Source: Bradyrhizobium niftali (GTDB taxonomy: Bacteria; Pseudomonadota; Alphaproteobacteria; Rhizobiales; Xanthobacteraceae). From it: a stretch of DNA of 64,000 nucleotides. Position numbers and translations under genes: made by a program. A model generated the notes under the pieces. The model did not search any database and had not been told where the DNA came from. It saw only the letters and a list, made by a program, of their open reading frames with translations. Positions 17,202 through 26,068 of the stretch are shown in pieces (position 1 is the stretch's first letter; the number at the start of each line of letters is the position of its first letter). The DNA lies in assembly GCF_004571025.1 (NCBI RefSeq), contig NZ_SPQT01000002.1:62001-126000 (forward strand), given 5' to 3'.

Positions 17202-18824
17202 TCACTCACGGCGCGCTGCTATGAGGTGCGTAACCTTGGGTTCAGCCATGGCGCCGAACTCGAGGATTGCGTCCTGAACGACGCGGTCCGCATTCGTCAC
17301 GCGTTGGTGCTGTCGAAGATGCTCGAGCCAGGACGCCACCATGAACGTCTCCACGAAGCGTCCGCTCTGGGCCGCGTCCTCGAAGATGTCCCAGGCATAG
17401 GCGCCGTCGCGACGTCTCTGCAGGCCCAGCGCCATGACAGCGGGAAGGAAGGCCTCACGCTTGTCCGGGGCGATTAAATACTCGACCGTGACGAGGACAG
17501 GCCCGCGGTCGGCCTCGGCTTCGATGTTCAATATCGGCGCCGGCCAATGCATCGAAGGGGCAAGGTCGATGCTGGCGCCGCCCTGAAGCTTCCAGGGCCA
17601 AGTCAGCAAAATCCCTGCGATTGCACCCGCCGCGGCGATGAAATGTGCTTCTGGCAGGCTCAGCCCTGAGGCGAGTTGTCCCCAAAGCGCGCTGCCGGCC
17701 GTCATCGCTCCGAAGAAGACTGTGACGAACATTGCCAAGCCGCGGCCGCGGACCCAATCGGGCAGCGAGACTTGGACCGAGACGTTGATGGTCGCAAGGA
17801 CGGCAATCCATGACATACCCGCGACGAGGCACGCCGCAATTCCCATTCCCGGCTGATGCGCAACGCCCAGGAGAACCAGGCTCAGTGCAGTGCCGGCGGT
17901 TCCTGCTGCGACAAGGCGGTCTGGTCCGAGCCAAGTCTTCATCCATGACAACGTGAAGGCACCGACGACGGCACCAACACCGATGGCTCCAAGCAGAACA
18001 CCGTAGAGCTCGGGGCCGCCCGCGATCTGATTGCGCGCGACGAGGGGGAGCAGGGCCCAATAGGCACTCGCGAAGAAGAAGAACGCCACGGCCCTGACCA
18101 GGGTCGCTCGAAGGTTCGGATTGTAGCGTACGTGACGAAAGCCGATCACCATGGCACCGCCGAGACGTTCCGGCGGCAGCCCGCTGCCCGGGGAGGCAGC
18201 CGGTTGCCACCAAAGAAGGGCGCCGATTACGGCGAAATTGCTCAGCGCGTTGAACCAGAACGGCGCTGCAATACCCAACGCGCCGATGACCACGCCGCCG
18301 AGCGCCGGCCCGATGGCTCTGCTGATGTTGACCCCGACGCCGTTGCTGGCGACGGCCGCGGCAAGATCCTTCTTTGGGACGAGCTGGGGCACGACCGACT
18401 GCCACGCAGGGGCGGTAAATGCAGCGCCGACGCCGAGCAGGAATGTGAACACGAGCAGGACGGTCGGCGTAACGAGGTTCATTTCGACGAGCACTGCGCT
18501 TGCCCCCGCGACGAGGGTGAGGGCGATCTCGCAACCGATCAGAAAGCGGCGCTTGTCGACGGTGTCCGCCAACGCGCCGGCCGGCAACGCGAACAGAAAC
18601 ATCGGGAGGCTGCTCGCGACCTGAACCAGGGAGACGGTGAGCGGATCGGCAGCGAGGCTCGTCATCAGCCATCCGGACGCGGCGTTGTACATCCAAGTGC
18701 CTACGTTGGCGACGACGGTCGCTATCCACACCACCGTGAACGTCTTGTAGCGGAAGGCCACCCAGGGCGAGGTGGGGGCGGTCTTCAGATCGGGGGAGGC
18801 CCGACTTTCGTTCGGCGAACTCAT
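17202..18824 (-). CDS. MFS exporter with C-terminal monooxygenase-like (ABM) domain
   Basis: Predicted 540 aa from the ATG at 18824, which overlaps the upstream zinc-finger gene stop (ATGA); reading further upstream only adds a shadow. Residues ~20-415 are an MFS_3/EntS-like transporter with about 12 hydrophobic segments (TFTVVWIATVVANVGTWMYN, LPMFLFALPAGALADTVDKRR, VLLVFTFLLGVGAAFTAPAW). Residues ~435-530 (PVLVTVEYLIAPDKREAFLP... WDIFEDAAQSGRFVETFMVASW) form a soluble antibiotic-biosynthesis-monooxygenase-like domain, an arrangement seen in this transporter family. The substrate cannot be told. Confidence 0.85.
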   Translation of the reverse strand: MSSPNESRASPDLKTAPTSPWVAFRYKTFTVVWIATVVANVGTWMYNAASGWLMTSLAADPLTVSLVQVASSLPMFLFALPAGALADTVDKRRFLIGCEIALTLVAGASAVLVEMNLVTPTVLLVFTFLLGVGAAFTAPAWQSVVPQLVPKKDLAAAVASNGVGVNISRAIGPALGGVVIGALGIAAPFWFNALSNFAVIGALLWWQPAASPGSGLPPERLGGAMVIGFRHVRYNPNLRATLVRAVAFFFFASAYWALLPLVARNQIAGGPELYGVLLGAIGVGAVVGAFTLSWMKTWLGPDRLVAAGTAGTALSLVLLGVAHQPGMGIAACLVAGMSWIAVLATINVSVQVSLPDWVRGRGLAMFVTVFFGAMTAGSALWGQLASGLSLPEAHFIAAAGAIAGILLTWPWKLQGGASIDLAPSMHWPAPILNIEAEADRGPVLVTVEYLIAPDKREAFLPAVMALGLQRRRDGAYAWDIFEDAAQSGRFVETFMVASWLEHLRQHQRVTNADRVVQDAILEFGAMAEPKVTHLIAARRE

Positions 18825-19120
18825 GTCGTGGGTCCGGAAGGAGGTGTCTGGTCGGGAAGATCGACAATTGTCTCGTCGATGTAGCACCAGCCCCAGCCCT
18901 CGGGCGGATCATAGCCTTCCATGATCGGATGCTTGGTGGCGTGGAAATGTGCGGTGGCGTGCCGGTTAGGAGACTGATCGCAGCAGCCGACGTGGCCGCA
19001 TTCGCGGCATATCCGAAGGTGCACCCACCAGCTTCCTGTTTTCAGACATTCCTCGCAGCCTTGGGCGCTGGGCGAGACTCTCCTGACCGTCCGGAAGTTC
19101 ATGTGGCTGCATCGCGGCAT
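18821..19120 (-). CDS. UBP-type zinc finger protein
   Basis: Predicted 99 aa from the ATG at 19120, which has GAGGAA 7 nt upstream; an earlier in-frame ATG at 19135 overlaps that ribosome site. The zinc ligands of a UBP finger are in order: CSH near the start, CEEC, CRECGHVGCC, and HATAHFHATKHP. In eukaryotes the fold binds ubiquitin C-termini; bacterial stand-alone versions occur widely and their role is not known. The stop overlaps the start of the MFS gene, so the two are probably made together. Confidence 0.85.
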   Translation of the reverse strand: MPRCSHMNFRTVRRVSPSAQGCEECLKTGSWWVHLRICRECGHVGCCDQSPNRHATAHFHATKHPIMEGYDPPEGWGWCYIDETIVDLPDQTPPSGPTT

Positions 19121-19314
19121 TTTACTATTCCTCATCGGTCGGCGAGTTCTTTGCTTTTCGTCACGCCGTGAGACGCGGGGATCGTCTGACGGCGCCGGCC
19201 ATGGCTCCCGCGATCATCCGCACGCAAGCGCGCCCGCTGCGCCAGCGCCCGGTCACGTGGAAGCAGTACTCCATAGCGAGCCTAGCGATCAGCGGCACTG
19301 CGGAGCCATCGTGC

Positions 19315-19788
19315 TCAGGTCGTCCTGAGCAGGTAGGAGTGCTGACCGGACAAAACGAGCTCGCCATTCTGGTTGTGAACCGTAACGTCGGTGGTTACCT
19401 TGCCCTTGTCGCCCATACGCTCCAGCGCAGCGATCTCAAGCGCGGGATAGAGCGTGTCGCCGACATGGACCTCCTTGAGAAACTTCACCGATAGTTCGGT
19501 GAACGCAATGAAGATCGAGCCGAAGGTGTGCGGCAGCAAAGTAGCGCCAGGAGCGGTAAAGGCAAGAACCTGCAAGCCGTGTACGACCGGAGCGGCATGG
19601 CCGAACCGCTTGGCGTAACCGATGTCGTAGTGGATCGGATGATTGTCACACGACACGGTCTGGAAAGCGGAAGCATGGGCGTCCGTCAGCGTGCGACTTG
19701 GCGCGCGGAAAGTCTCGCCAAGCTTGAGTTCGCCGAAACTGCGTTCCGGCACCATGTGCCATTCTCTCGGGTCGAATGCGAAGGTCAT
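19315..19788 (-). CDS. MaoC-like hot-dog fold hydratase/dehydratase
   Basis: Predicted 157 aa with a good ribosome site (GAGGAGAAAAATG). The MaoC/(R)-specific enoyl-CoA hydratase motif is visible: DNHPIHYD at residues 48-55, giving the catalytic Asp and His, followed by FGHAAPVVHGLQVLAF. The fold is completed by VHVGDTLYPALEI and VTVHNQNGELVLSGQ. Such proteins hydrate enoyl-CoA esters in beta-oxidation-like pathways. It lies alone, with a ~180-nt gap downstream to the zinc-finger gene in which I see nothing. Confidence 0.85.
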   Translation of the reverse strand: MTFAFDPREWHMVPERSFGELKLGETFRAPSRTLTDAHASAFQTVSCDNHPIHYDIGYAKRFGHAAPVVHGLQVLAFTAPGATLLPHTFGSIFIAFTELSVKFLKEVHVGDTLYPALEIAALERMGDKGKVTTDVTVHNQNGELVLSGQHSYLLRTT

Positions 19789-19876
19789 TTTTCTCCTCGT
19801 TGACGTAGGTGCGTAGGCGTACCCGCGAGCAGGCTCGCCGCGCGCCCTCGGCGATCACGCTCGGCGATGGCCTGAG

Positions 19877-20887
19877 TCAGTTAATCGGCTTGAGCTCCGT
19901 GGTATAGTTCGCCGGCAACCATTCGAAGCGCCCGTCGACCGATCGGATATGCCCGATACCCGGAAATGCTATGTGCGCTGCCGCGATCCAGGTCGCGCTT
20001 CTGGCGGCGTGTGCGAAGACTCCCGTTCGTTCCGCCTCCGCCGATACTGTGTCGCTATCGTACGTCACCGTGATGGCCGGGTCGGGAAACTGGATCGGCG
20101 CCACGTGTACGAGATCGCCCCAGACCAGAAGTGTCTTGCCTTCGCTGGTCACTTCGTACGACGTGTGGCCGGGGGTGTGCCCAGTAGTCGGGATGGCGCG
20201 AATTCCTGCGGAAAGCTCTTGGCCTTCAGAGAACGGCTTCAGCCGGCCGGTCTCCAAGTAAGGCTTCAAGGAGGCGCGATCGCCCTCGAACATGGGCTTG
20301 AGAAATTTGGGAGCTTCGCTCTCATTCTTGACGTCGAGCCAGTAGTCCAGGTCCTTCTGATTCACCCTTATGACGGCGTTGGGAAACGCCGGCTTTCCTT
20401 GCGGCGCGATGCCTCCCACATGGTCCGCGTGAAGATGAGTCAGATAGATTTCATCGATCTGCTCCGGGGTGTATCCGGCCGCCCTCAGATTCTCCAGCAG
20501 GTGTCCGCAGCACGCGCCGTAAAGGCTGCCGGCGCCGCTGTCGATCAGAATGAGCTTCACTCCGGTGTTCACCAGGAAGGCATTGATCGAGCCCTCGACT
20601 GGAGCAGGGAGATCGGAAGCGGCAAGGAGCGCCTCGGCCTTGCCGGGATGACTTTCCTCGAGCTTCACGGCCTTTCGTTCACCGGTCGGTGTCGTCTCGT
20701 TCCGCGTCATCACTTCGTGGACAGGAAACGGGTGAGTTCCGTCGAGCAGCGCGGTTATCTCGAAGCGCCCGAGGATCATCCTGTAGAACCCGGGTGCCTG
20801 CGTCCGGACCTGGGGAGCTGCGGCCAACGCTGCGTCACCGGACAAGAGCGCCAGCGTTAGGCACATCACGATCGAAACAGGTCTCAT
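19877..20887 (-). CDS. Secreted metallo-beta-lactamase-fold hydrolase
   Basis: Predicted 336 aa. Residues 1-23 are a Sec signal peptide (VSIVMCLTLALLSGDAALAAA). The metal-binding motif HLHADHVGG starts at residue 151. Further ligands are in IPTTGHTPGHTSY and LVWGDLVH, and a terminal AAHIAFPGIGHI completes the site. The pattern matches periplasmic MBL-fold hydrolases related to quorum-quenching lactonases and methyl-parathion-hydrolase-like enzymes. The true substrate is unknown. The preceding cytochrome stub (20912-21133) is on the same strand but not functional. Confidence 0.88.
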   Translation of the reverse strand: MRPVSIVMCLTLALLSGDAALAAAPQVRTQAPGFYRMILGRFEITALLDGTHPFPVHEVMTRNETTPTGERKAVKLEESHPGKAEALLAASDLPAPVEGSINAFLVNTGVKLILIDSGAGSLYGACCGHLLENLRAAGYTPEQIDEIYLTHLHADHVGGIAPQGKPAFPNAVIRVNQKDLDYWLDVKNESEAPKFLKPMFEGDRASLKPYLETGRLKPFSEGQELSAGIRAIPTTGHTPGHTSYEVTSEGKTLLVWGDLVHVAPIQFPDPAITVTYDSDTVSAEAERTGVFAHAARSATWIAAAHIAFPGIGHIRSVDGRFEWLPANYTTELKPIN

Positions 20888-20911
20888 CTTTGTCTCCTGG
20901 GGTCGAATGGC

Positions 20912-21133
20912 TCAGTCGCGAGCCGCGCCAACCATGGCAGGGGTGACCCGGCCTTGCTTGCCGCCGAAGTGACCGATCACGTAGGTGCTGACCGCTGCGA
21001 TCTCTTCGTCGGAGTAGGCCGCGGCGAACGAAGGCATCGTGTTGTTGCCGTTCGGGGATCCGATCCGGATGCCCTCGATCACGGCGCGAACGACGTTCGG
21101 GCCGTCCGGATCATTCCGATCGATCGGGCTCGA
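20912..21133 (-). pseudogene. Cytochrome c, C-terminal remnant
   Basis: The minus-strand frame ending at TGA 20912-20914 reads DPDGPNVVRAVIEGIRIG, then NNTMPSFAAAYSDEEIAAVSTYVIGHFGGK. The 'MPxF...ysDeeiAavstYv...hFG' pattern is the C-terminal end of a dehydrogenase-associated cytochrome c domain, where the Met is the axial haem ligand. No CxxCH motif lies upstream, and the frame becomes nonsense and then hits a stop near 21177. The 5' part has been lost, possibly in the event that placed the alpha/beta hydrolase gene next to it. Confidence 0.7.
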
Positions 21134-21210
21134 GCATCGCCCAGCTCCGCGACCCCGTCTTGTCCGATCTCAAGACGGATTGGACGTTGTTGCGCGCGAG
21201 CCTCGCAGAC

Positions 21211-22074
21211 TCAGCCGCTCCAACCTTCGAGGAAATTCAGAAGGAGCTTGTTGACGATATCCGGCTGTTCTTCCTGCGGAAGGTGACCACAGCGTTCGAT
21301 GGGAGCCACAGTGAGATTCTCTGCCATCTCGCTCCAGATCGCCTTCATATCGAACAGGCGGCCGACGGCGCCAAAATCCTGTCCCCAAAGCGAGAGTACG
21401 GGGCATTTGATCTTCTTGTCGGCATCTTCGAGGTCCTGCGCGACATCATCCGCGCTTGCTCGGTAATCGGCCATCGCGCCTCGGACCGCACCCGGGGCTC
21501 TGTAGGCTTTCACATAGGTTTCAAACGCCTCGCCGGTGATCGTCGATGGATCGTGGCACCAGTCGGAGAAGAAGTGCCGAAGCCAGATGTCTTCCCGACC
21601 CGCGATCAATGCCTCCGGAAGATCCGGAATCTGGTGGAACATGAAGAACCAGTATTCGCGGGCGACTTTGGCCTTCATTTCGCGCGCGACAATCCGCGTA
21701 GGGACGTTGTCCATCACGACCAGACGATCGACGAGATCGGGATGGTCTTTGACCAGGCGGGTCGCGACCCGCGCACCACGGTCATGTCCAATAAGTGCGA
21801 CCCGTCCGATCCCGAGGGCCTTCAGCAACTCGACGATGTCATTGGCCATCGTCCGCTTGTCATAGCCACACGCAGGCTTGTCGGTTTCCCCGTACCCGCG
21901 AAGATCCGGAGCGATCACTCGGTACTGGGGCGCAAGCGCCGGAATCTGAAACCGCCAGGCGAAACTAGTCTCGGGAAAGCCGTGCAGAAGCACTACCGGC
22001 GGACCGGTCCCAGCCTCGAGGTAGAATTGCCTGATGCCGTTGGCACGGCACGTGGTCCGATGGATGGTGGTCAC
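21211..22074 (-). CDS. Alpha/beta hydrolase, epoxide hydrolase / dehalogenase-like
   Basis: Predicted 287 aa from GTG at 22074 (VTTIHRTT...), which fits family length; an alternative GTG at 22161 would add 29 unconserved residues. The HGFPETSFAW oxyanion-hole motif is followed by a nucleophile elbow GHDRGARVA, with Asp as nucleophile. The final catalytic His is in ERCGHLPQEEQP. An Asp nucleophile is typical of soluble epoxide hydrolases and fluoro/haloacetate dehalogenases, not of esterases. It is divergent from the VOC gene at 22350. Confidence 0.85.
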   Translation of the reverse strand: MTTIHRTTCRANGIRQFYLEAGTGPPVVLLHGFPETSFAWRFQIPALAPQYRVIAPDLRGYGETDKPACGYDKRTMANDIVELLKALGIGRVALIGHDRGARVATRLVKDHPDLVDRLVVMDNVPTRIVAREMKAKVAREYWFFMFHQIPDLPEALIAGREDIWLRHFFSDWCHDPSTITGEAFETYVKAYRAPGAVRGAMADYRASADDVAQDLEDADKKIKCPVLSLWGQDFGAVGRLFDMKAIWSEMAENLTVAPIERCGHLPQEEQPDIVNKLLLNFLEGWSG

Positions 22075-22167
22075 GGATCTGGCGCCCCGCTGCGGTTTCG
22101 CGCCGCAATCGTTAGGCTGATCGGCCGGGGAGTCATTGCAGGATTTCAGCGCGCTTTGCACGATTGC

Positions 22168-22196
22168 GTCGCGACAGCATCAAAAAGCGCTATAAT
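22168..22196 (+). promoter_or_regulatory. Possible promoter for the VOC gene
   Basis: A perfect TATAAT lies at 22191-22196. The hexamer 17 nt upstream (GTCGCG) is a poor -35, while a better TTGCGT at 22164 has a 21-nt spacer. The site lies in the divergent region between the alpha/beta hydrolase and the VOC gene. A GTCCAAG half-site of the type found at 26977-27105 lies downstream at 22229. Confidence 0.3.
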
Positions 22197-22349
22197 CGCC
22201 TCGGCAAGGGGTTGTTTTTCGGGAGAAAGTCCAAGACGAGAGGTCAAGTTCCGGGTTGTGTGTCTGCTATGACCGGCAGCCACAACGAGAACCAAAGGCC
22301 GGCTGGGCAGGTATGACGCACCATGCGGCCTACGGGTCGCGGACTGGGA

Positions 22350-23282
22350 ATGAGCCAAGTGAACGCGCGAGGAATTCACCACGTTACGACGATCGTCGGC
22401 GACGTAAGGCGCTCGGCCGACTTCTATCGAGGCGTGTTAGGGCTCAAGCGGGTTAAGAAGACCGTCTGCTACGACGATCCAGGCAGTTACCACGTCTATT
22501 ATGGCGCCGAGTTCGGTTCTCCAGGGACTGTGATAAGCACCCTTGCCTGGAACTGCGTGACAGCGGGACTCGTCGGGGTCGGCGAAGTCGTCCAGACCGC
22601 ATTTCGGGCACCGCCGCATTCCCTCGGTCAGTGGGCCAATCGCCTGGATTCGTGTGGTGTACCCAGTAGATCGCAGATGTCACCCTTCGGAGAGCGAATG
22701 CTCTGTTTCGCGGACCCCGATGGAACATCACTGGCATTGGTCGAGACACTGGAAGATCAATCGTCGGAAGTCCATCGAGATGGGCCAACAGTTCGCCCGC
22801 TCCAAGGCCTTCATGACGTGACACTCAATGTCCGCGAGGAGGACGCGACGATCGACATCCTTCAAGAGGTCTTCGACTTCGGGCTTGTGTCGAGGAAGGA
22901 TGGTTCTATCCGCTTGGCTGCGCACGGCGGACCCGGAGGCGCCATCACCTTGCGTGTGATAGGGAAGTCCTCGCGGGGACGGCTCGGCGGAGGTACCATC
23001 CGCCACGTGGCCTTTCGCTCGAGGGATATCGATGATAGGTCGGAGATGGTTGAGAAGTTGCGCTCGGCATACGGGATGGCGGTCAGCGATCCGATCGAGC
23101 GCACCTATCTGAGCGCTGTAGGTTTCCGTGCGCCTTGCGGCGTCCTATTCGAGATCGCCACCGACGGCCCAGGATTCGCGGTCGACGAAGCGCCCGAGCG
23201 CTTGGGGGAACATCTCAAGCTACCCGCTTTCCTAGAAGATCGCCGCGCCGAATTGCAAGCGATCCTACCTCCGCTCAGCTAG
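22350..23282 (+). CDS. Two-domain VOC (glyoxalase/extradiol-type) dioxygenase
   Basis: Predicted 310 aa from the ATG at 22350; an earlier ATG at 22323 is less likely. There are two VOC modules. The first opens with GIHHVTTIVGDVRRSADFYRG and the second with GLHDVTLNVREEDATIDILQE. Second-module metal ligands are visible as His in LHDVT, His in IRHVAF and Glu in GVLFEIATDGPGF. The architecture resembles the MhqO/ring-cleaving dioxygenase group linked to quinone and electrophile resistance. The 3' end overlaps the convergent LysR gene by 8 nt. Confidence 0.82.
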   Translation: MSQVNARGIHHVTTIVGDVRRSADFYRGVLGLKRVKKTVCYDDPGSYHVYYGAEFGSPGTVISTLAWNCVTAGLVGVGEVVQTAFRAPPHSLGQWANRLDSCGVPSRSQMSPFGERMLCFADPDGTSLALVETLEDQSSEVHRDGPTVRPLQGLHDVTLNVREEDATIDILQEVFDFGLVSRKDGSIRLAAHGGPGGAITLRVIGKSSRGRLGGGTIRHVAFRSRDIDDRSEMVEKLRSAYGMAVSDPIERTYLSAVGFRAPCGVLFEIATDGPGFAVDEAPERLGEHLKLPAFLEDRRAELQAILPPLS

Positions 23283-24249
23283 GCGCCCTGGTTGCTCGCT
23301 TCGCTTTTCCCTGCGGGACGGCCCTTTGCGCAGGCTTTTCGCGAGTGGCCTTGCCTTCCATGAAATCGGTAAGGCGAGGGCAAACGAAGTCGAGGAAGGC
23401 CTTCACCCGGAACGGCAGACGCGGCCCACCGTGATAAAGCGCGTGGATCTGCTCGTCGTCGCCCACGGTGCCATGGAGCACTTCGATCAGTCGGCCGGCA
23501 GCAATGTCGTCGCGGATGTGATAGTCTGCGAGCCTGGCGATGCCCACACCCGCGAGGGTCATTCTCTTCAGGGTTTGGGCATTGTTCGCAACGAGCGGGC
23601 CATTGACCATCCGGTCTACGATGCGGCCACTCTCCTTGAGCGGCCAGACCGGCGCAGACCGCCGGAAGTTGAACCCCAGGCATTTGTGACGGGATAGATC
23701 CTCGACCTTTTTGGGTTCACCCATATGGTCGATGTAGTCAGGCGAAGCGACGATCCGCCTCTTCACGACGCCTATACGTCTGGCAACCATCGCGGAATCC
23801 TGCAGAGGGCCCACGCGGAAGGCGACATCCGTCCGATCGAGGTAGAGATCGACGACCTCATCGGAGAGTGAAATATCGATCACGATCTCGGGATGGGCCT
23901 TCCAGAAGGCCGGGAGCAAAGGTTCGAGACCCAGGATACCGAACGATATGGTCGTGTTGACGCGAATTGTCCCACCGGCCGTCGTCGCACCCCTGGAAAT
24001 TCCCCGCTCGATCCCATCAAGCTCGGCGACAAGTGCCAAGCTTTTCTCATGATATATCCGTCCCTCGGCCGTCAGCGCCAAGCGCCGCGTCGAGCGCTCG
24101 AAAAGCCGCACGCCGAGCCGCTCCTCGATTCTTCCGATAAGCTTGCTGACCGTCGACGGCGCCATCAAGAGCCTGCGTGCGGCGTCGGAATAGTTGCCGA
24201 CCTCCACTACGCGGAGGAAGACCTGCATTTCACCGATCCGATTGTCCAT
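23275..24249 (-). CDS. LysR-family transcriptional regulator
   Basis: Predicted 324 aa, slightly long because of a basic C-terminal tail (TREKPAQRAVPQGKAKRATR). The wHTH is at residues ~5-65 (MQVFLRVVEVGNYSDAARRLLMAPSTVSKLIGRIEERLGVRLF split over two stretches). The effector domain follows (IRVNTTISFGILGLEPLLPAF). It belongs to the CrgA-like group of LysR proteins. Its own upstream region carries a perfect palindrome at 24263-24277, likely its binding site. Targets may include itself and the LLM oxidoreductase gene at 36576, whose upstream region shares a 34-nt element. Confidence 0.9.
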   Translation of the reverse strand: MDNRIGEMQVFLRVVEVGNYSDAARRLLMAPSTVSKLIGRIEERLGVRLFERSTRRLALTAEGRIYHEKSLALVAELDGIERGISRGATTAGGTIRVNTTISFGILGLEPLLPAFWKAHPEIVIDISLSDEVVDLYLDRTDVAFRVGPLQDSAMVARRIGVVKRRIVASPDYIDHMGEPKKVEDLSRHKCLGFNFRRSAPVWPLKESGRIVDRMVNGPLVANNAQTLKRMTLAGVGIARLADYHIRDDIAAGRLIEVLHGTVGDDEQIHALYHGGPRLPFRVKAFLDFVCPRLTDFMEGKATREKPAQRAVPQGKAKRATRAPS

Positions 24250-24262
24250 GTCATACCCGTCT

Positions 24263-24277
24263 GTGAAGTGACTTCAC
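24263..24277. promoter_or_regulatory. Probable LysR-type operator (T-N11-A palindrome)
   Basis: GTGAAGT-G-ACTTCAC is a perfect 15-bp palindrome, 13 nt upstream of the LysR start codon. It contains the T-N11-A pattern of LysR boxes. Location immediately ahead of a LysR gene makes autoregulation the simplest reading. Confidence 0.6.
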
Positions 24278-24306
24278 AAATAATGTGGAGTTTCGATGGA
24301 TTATCA
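24273..24306 (+). promoter_or_regulatory. 34-nt upstream element, copy 1
   Basis: Begins TTCACAAATA and ends GATGGATTATCA. It matches 27 of 34 positions with the segment at 36513-36546, upstream of the LLM oxidoreductase. It overlaps the right arm of the LysR palindrome, so it is probably part of a conserved regulator/promoter region. Confidence 0.55.
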
Positions 24307-24466
24307 AGTCCGGGCTTCTTCACCTATCGTGAGGCATCGTTTCCGTCCCGGCGACATTTCCGATAAGCACGTTTTGCTATCGGCGGTCGTCGGATCGGAG
24401 TCTTGAACGAAGGCGATTATCTCTCTAAGGGAGATTCGTTGTGGACGCGATCTGTGATGGGGGGCT

Positions 24467-25405
24467 ATGGACGTTCCAATGAAGGAAGGTTCTGATAGCG
24501 CGTCCGGCGGCTTCTATGGTCGTCGTATCAGTGAACACCTCGGTATGGAGGGCGACTGTCTGCTTCGCGTCCATCGCGAGGGACAACTGGCGCTCGCGAT
24601 GACGCGGTTGACCTGCTCTCGTTTCGTTCGGGAGCGGACGGCGGCCATACCTTCCGAGCCAGCCTTCAGCATCCTGCACCAACTGGGCGATCTTGAAAGG
24701 CATTCCTGCTGGCTCGCCGGTAAGCCGAGATATTCGGGAGCCTTCGGCGCCGGCACGGTCAGCGTCACCAATCTGATGGACAACCCTCAGTGCGAATTCA
24801 GGGGTCCGTTCGATGCCGTCCAATACTACGTACCGACGAGCGCCCTCGACGAATTCGCCCGCGAACACGGAGCCAAGCCGGTGGCGACGCTCAAGTGGGG
24901 CAGGGATCAGCGCGACCCGTATCTTTCGACATTGTCGAGCGTGCTTCTCAGCGCTGTCGAGCAGGATCCGGTCAACAATCAGCTCTTCATCGACCAGATC
25001 GGATTGAGCTTGATCGCCCATTTTGCGCAGACCTACGGCGGCATGCGCCCCCAGGATAGCGCGGTCGGCGGAGGCCTTGCGCCTTGGCAGGAGCGTCGCG
25101 CCAAGGAGATTATGCGAACGCGTCTTGCCAGCGGTCTGACGATTGCCGACGTAGCTGCGGAGTGCAAATTGACGCCCAGCCACTTCGCAAGATCGTTTCG
25201 GCGCACCACAGGTATCGCGCCGCATGAATTCCTCTCGCAACTTCGGATCGAAGAAGCAAAGCGTCAGATGCTGAGCACGAAGCTTCCGCTTGCCGACATC
25301 GCGCTCATCTGCGGTTTCGGTGATCAGAGCTACTTCACCAGGGTCTTCTCGCGCAGTGTGGGAGCAAGTCCCGGCGCTTGGCGGCGGGCCCGGACCGAAG
25401 GCTAG
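24467..25405 (+). CDS. AraC-family regulator (copy 1)
   Basis: Predicted 312 aa. The C-terminal AraC DNA-binding domain spans residues ~215-310: a first helix-turn-helix (MRTRLASGLTIADVAAECKL, SPSHFARSFRR-like) and a second (LADIALICGFGDQSYFTRVFSR) ending in VGASPGAWRR. The N-terminal ~190 residues carry a sensor domain I cannot name. It is closely related to the AraC gene at 58236-59135, with runs of near-identical DNA. It lies next to the divergent hydrolase operons and is their most likely regulator. Confidence 0.9.
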   Translation: MDVPMKEGSDSASGGFYGRRISEHLGMEGDCLLRVHREGQLALAMTRLTCSRFVRERTAAIPSEPAFSILHQLGDLERHSCWLAGKPRYSGAFGAGTVSVTNLMDNPQCEFRGPFDAVQYYVPTSALDEFAREHGAKPVATLKWGRDQRDPYLSTLSSVLLSAVEQDPVNNQLFIDQIGLSLIAHFAQTYGGMRPQDSAVGGGLAPWQERRAKEIMRTRLASGLTIADVAAECKLTPSHFARSFRRTTGIAPHEFLSQLRIEEAKRQMLSTKLPLADIALICGFGDQSYFTRVFSRSVGASPGAWRRARTEG

Positions 25406-25423
25406 GTCCAGACCCGCGACGCC

Positions 25424-26056
25424 TTAAGCGGGACGGATCATATCGCGGGCATAAGCCAATCCGATCCCGTATCCGCCCGCATGGGATTCGACGATGGCGC
25501 GAGCGCCATCGTAAGTTTCGTGTCGCGTCCAGTCGCGCTGCATTTCGAGCAGAATCTGAATCCACGATGTCAGGTGAGCCCCCGCGGCGTCCATCCGGCT
25601 GAGAGCGAGTTCGTGGCTTGCGGGAGTGAGCCCTCCGCAGGCATCGCCGACGACATAGACTTCCAAGCCGGCCGCCAGCGCCGACAAAACGGCGAACGTC
25701 ACGCACGCCTCGGTGAGCAGACCTGAAACGATGAGACGTCCGCGGCCGGTGGCGAGGACGGCGTCACGCGCCTTCTCATCCTCCCAAACGTTCATGCTGC
25801 GCCGGTCGATCGTCTCGATGCCTGGCAGGGCCGACTTGATGGCCGGCATCAGCGGGCCGCTGTACACCTTTGTCGCGGAAGTCGATGCGACGACAGGCAG
25901 ACCGAACACAGTCGCGGTCTTCGCGAGCGCGATGACATTGTTCATGAGCGCCTGCCGGTCGATCGATCCGACGCCGAACGCCAGGCCGGCCTGTTGGTCG
26001 ACCAAAAGCAGGGCGCAGTCCTTCGGTTCCAGTAAGTGGAGGGGATTCGACGCCAT
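25424..26056 (-). CDS. Isochorismatase-fold hydrolase (YcaC-like)
   Basis: Predicted 210 aa. Cysteine hydrolase signature: catalytic Asp in ALLLVDQQAGLAF and nucleophile Cys in LIVSGLLTEACVTF. Similar to YcaC-type proteins and a paralogue of the gene at 27191. A good ribosome site (GGAGAGGT) precedes the ATG at 26056. It lies 12 nt downstream of the alpha/beta hydrolase gene and is co-directional, so they probably form an operon. Substrate may be an amide or ester-like compound; unknown. Confidence 0.87.
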   Translation of the reverse strand: MASNPLHLLEPKDCALLLVDQQAGLAFGVGSIDRQALMNNVIALAKTATVFGLPVVASTSATKVYSGPLMPAIKSALPGIETIDRRSMNVWEDEKARDAVLATGRGRLIVSGLLTEACVTFAVLSALAAGLEVYVVGDACGGLTPASHELALSRMDAAGAHLTSWIQILLEMQRDWTRHETYDGARAIVESHAGGYGIGLAYARDMIRPA

Positions 26057-26068
26057 GTGACCTCTCCA

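Noticed and set aside
17455..18912. 485-aa minus-strand open frame
   Set aside because: Arginine-rich, antilogous to no family; it is the +1 shadow of the MFS gene with proper motifs in the other frame.
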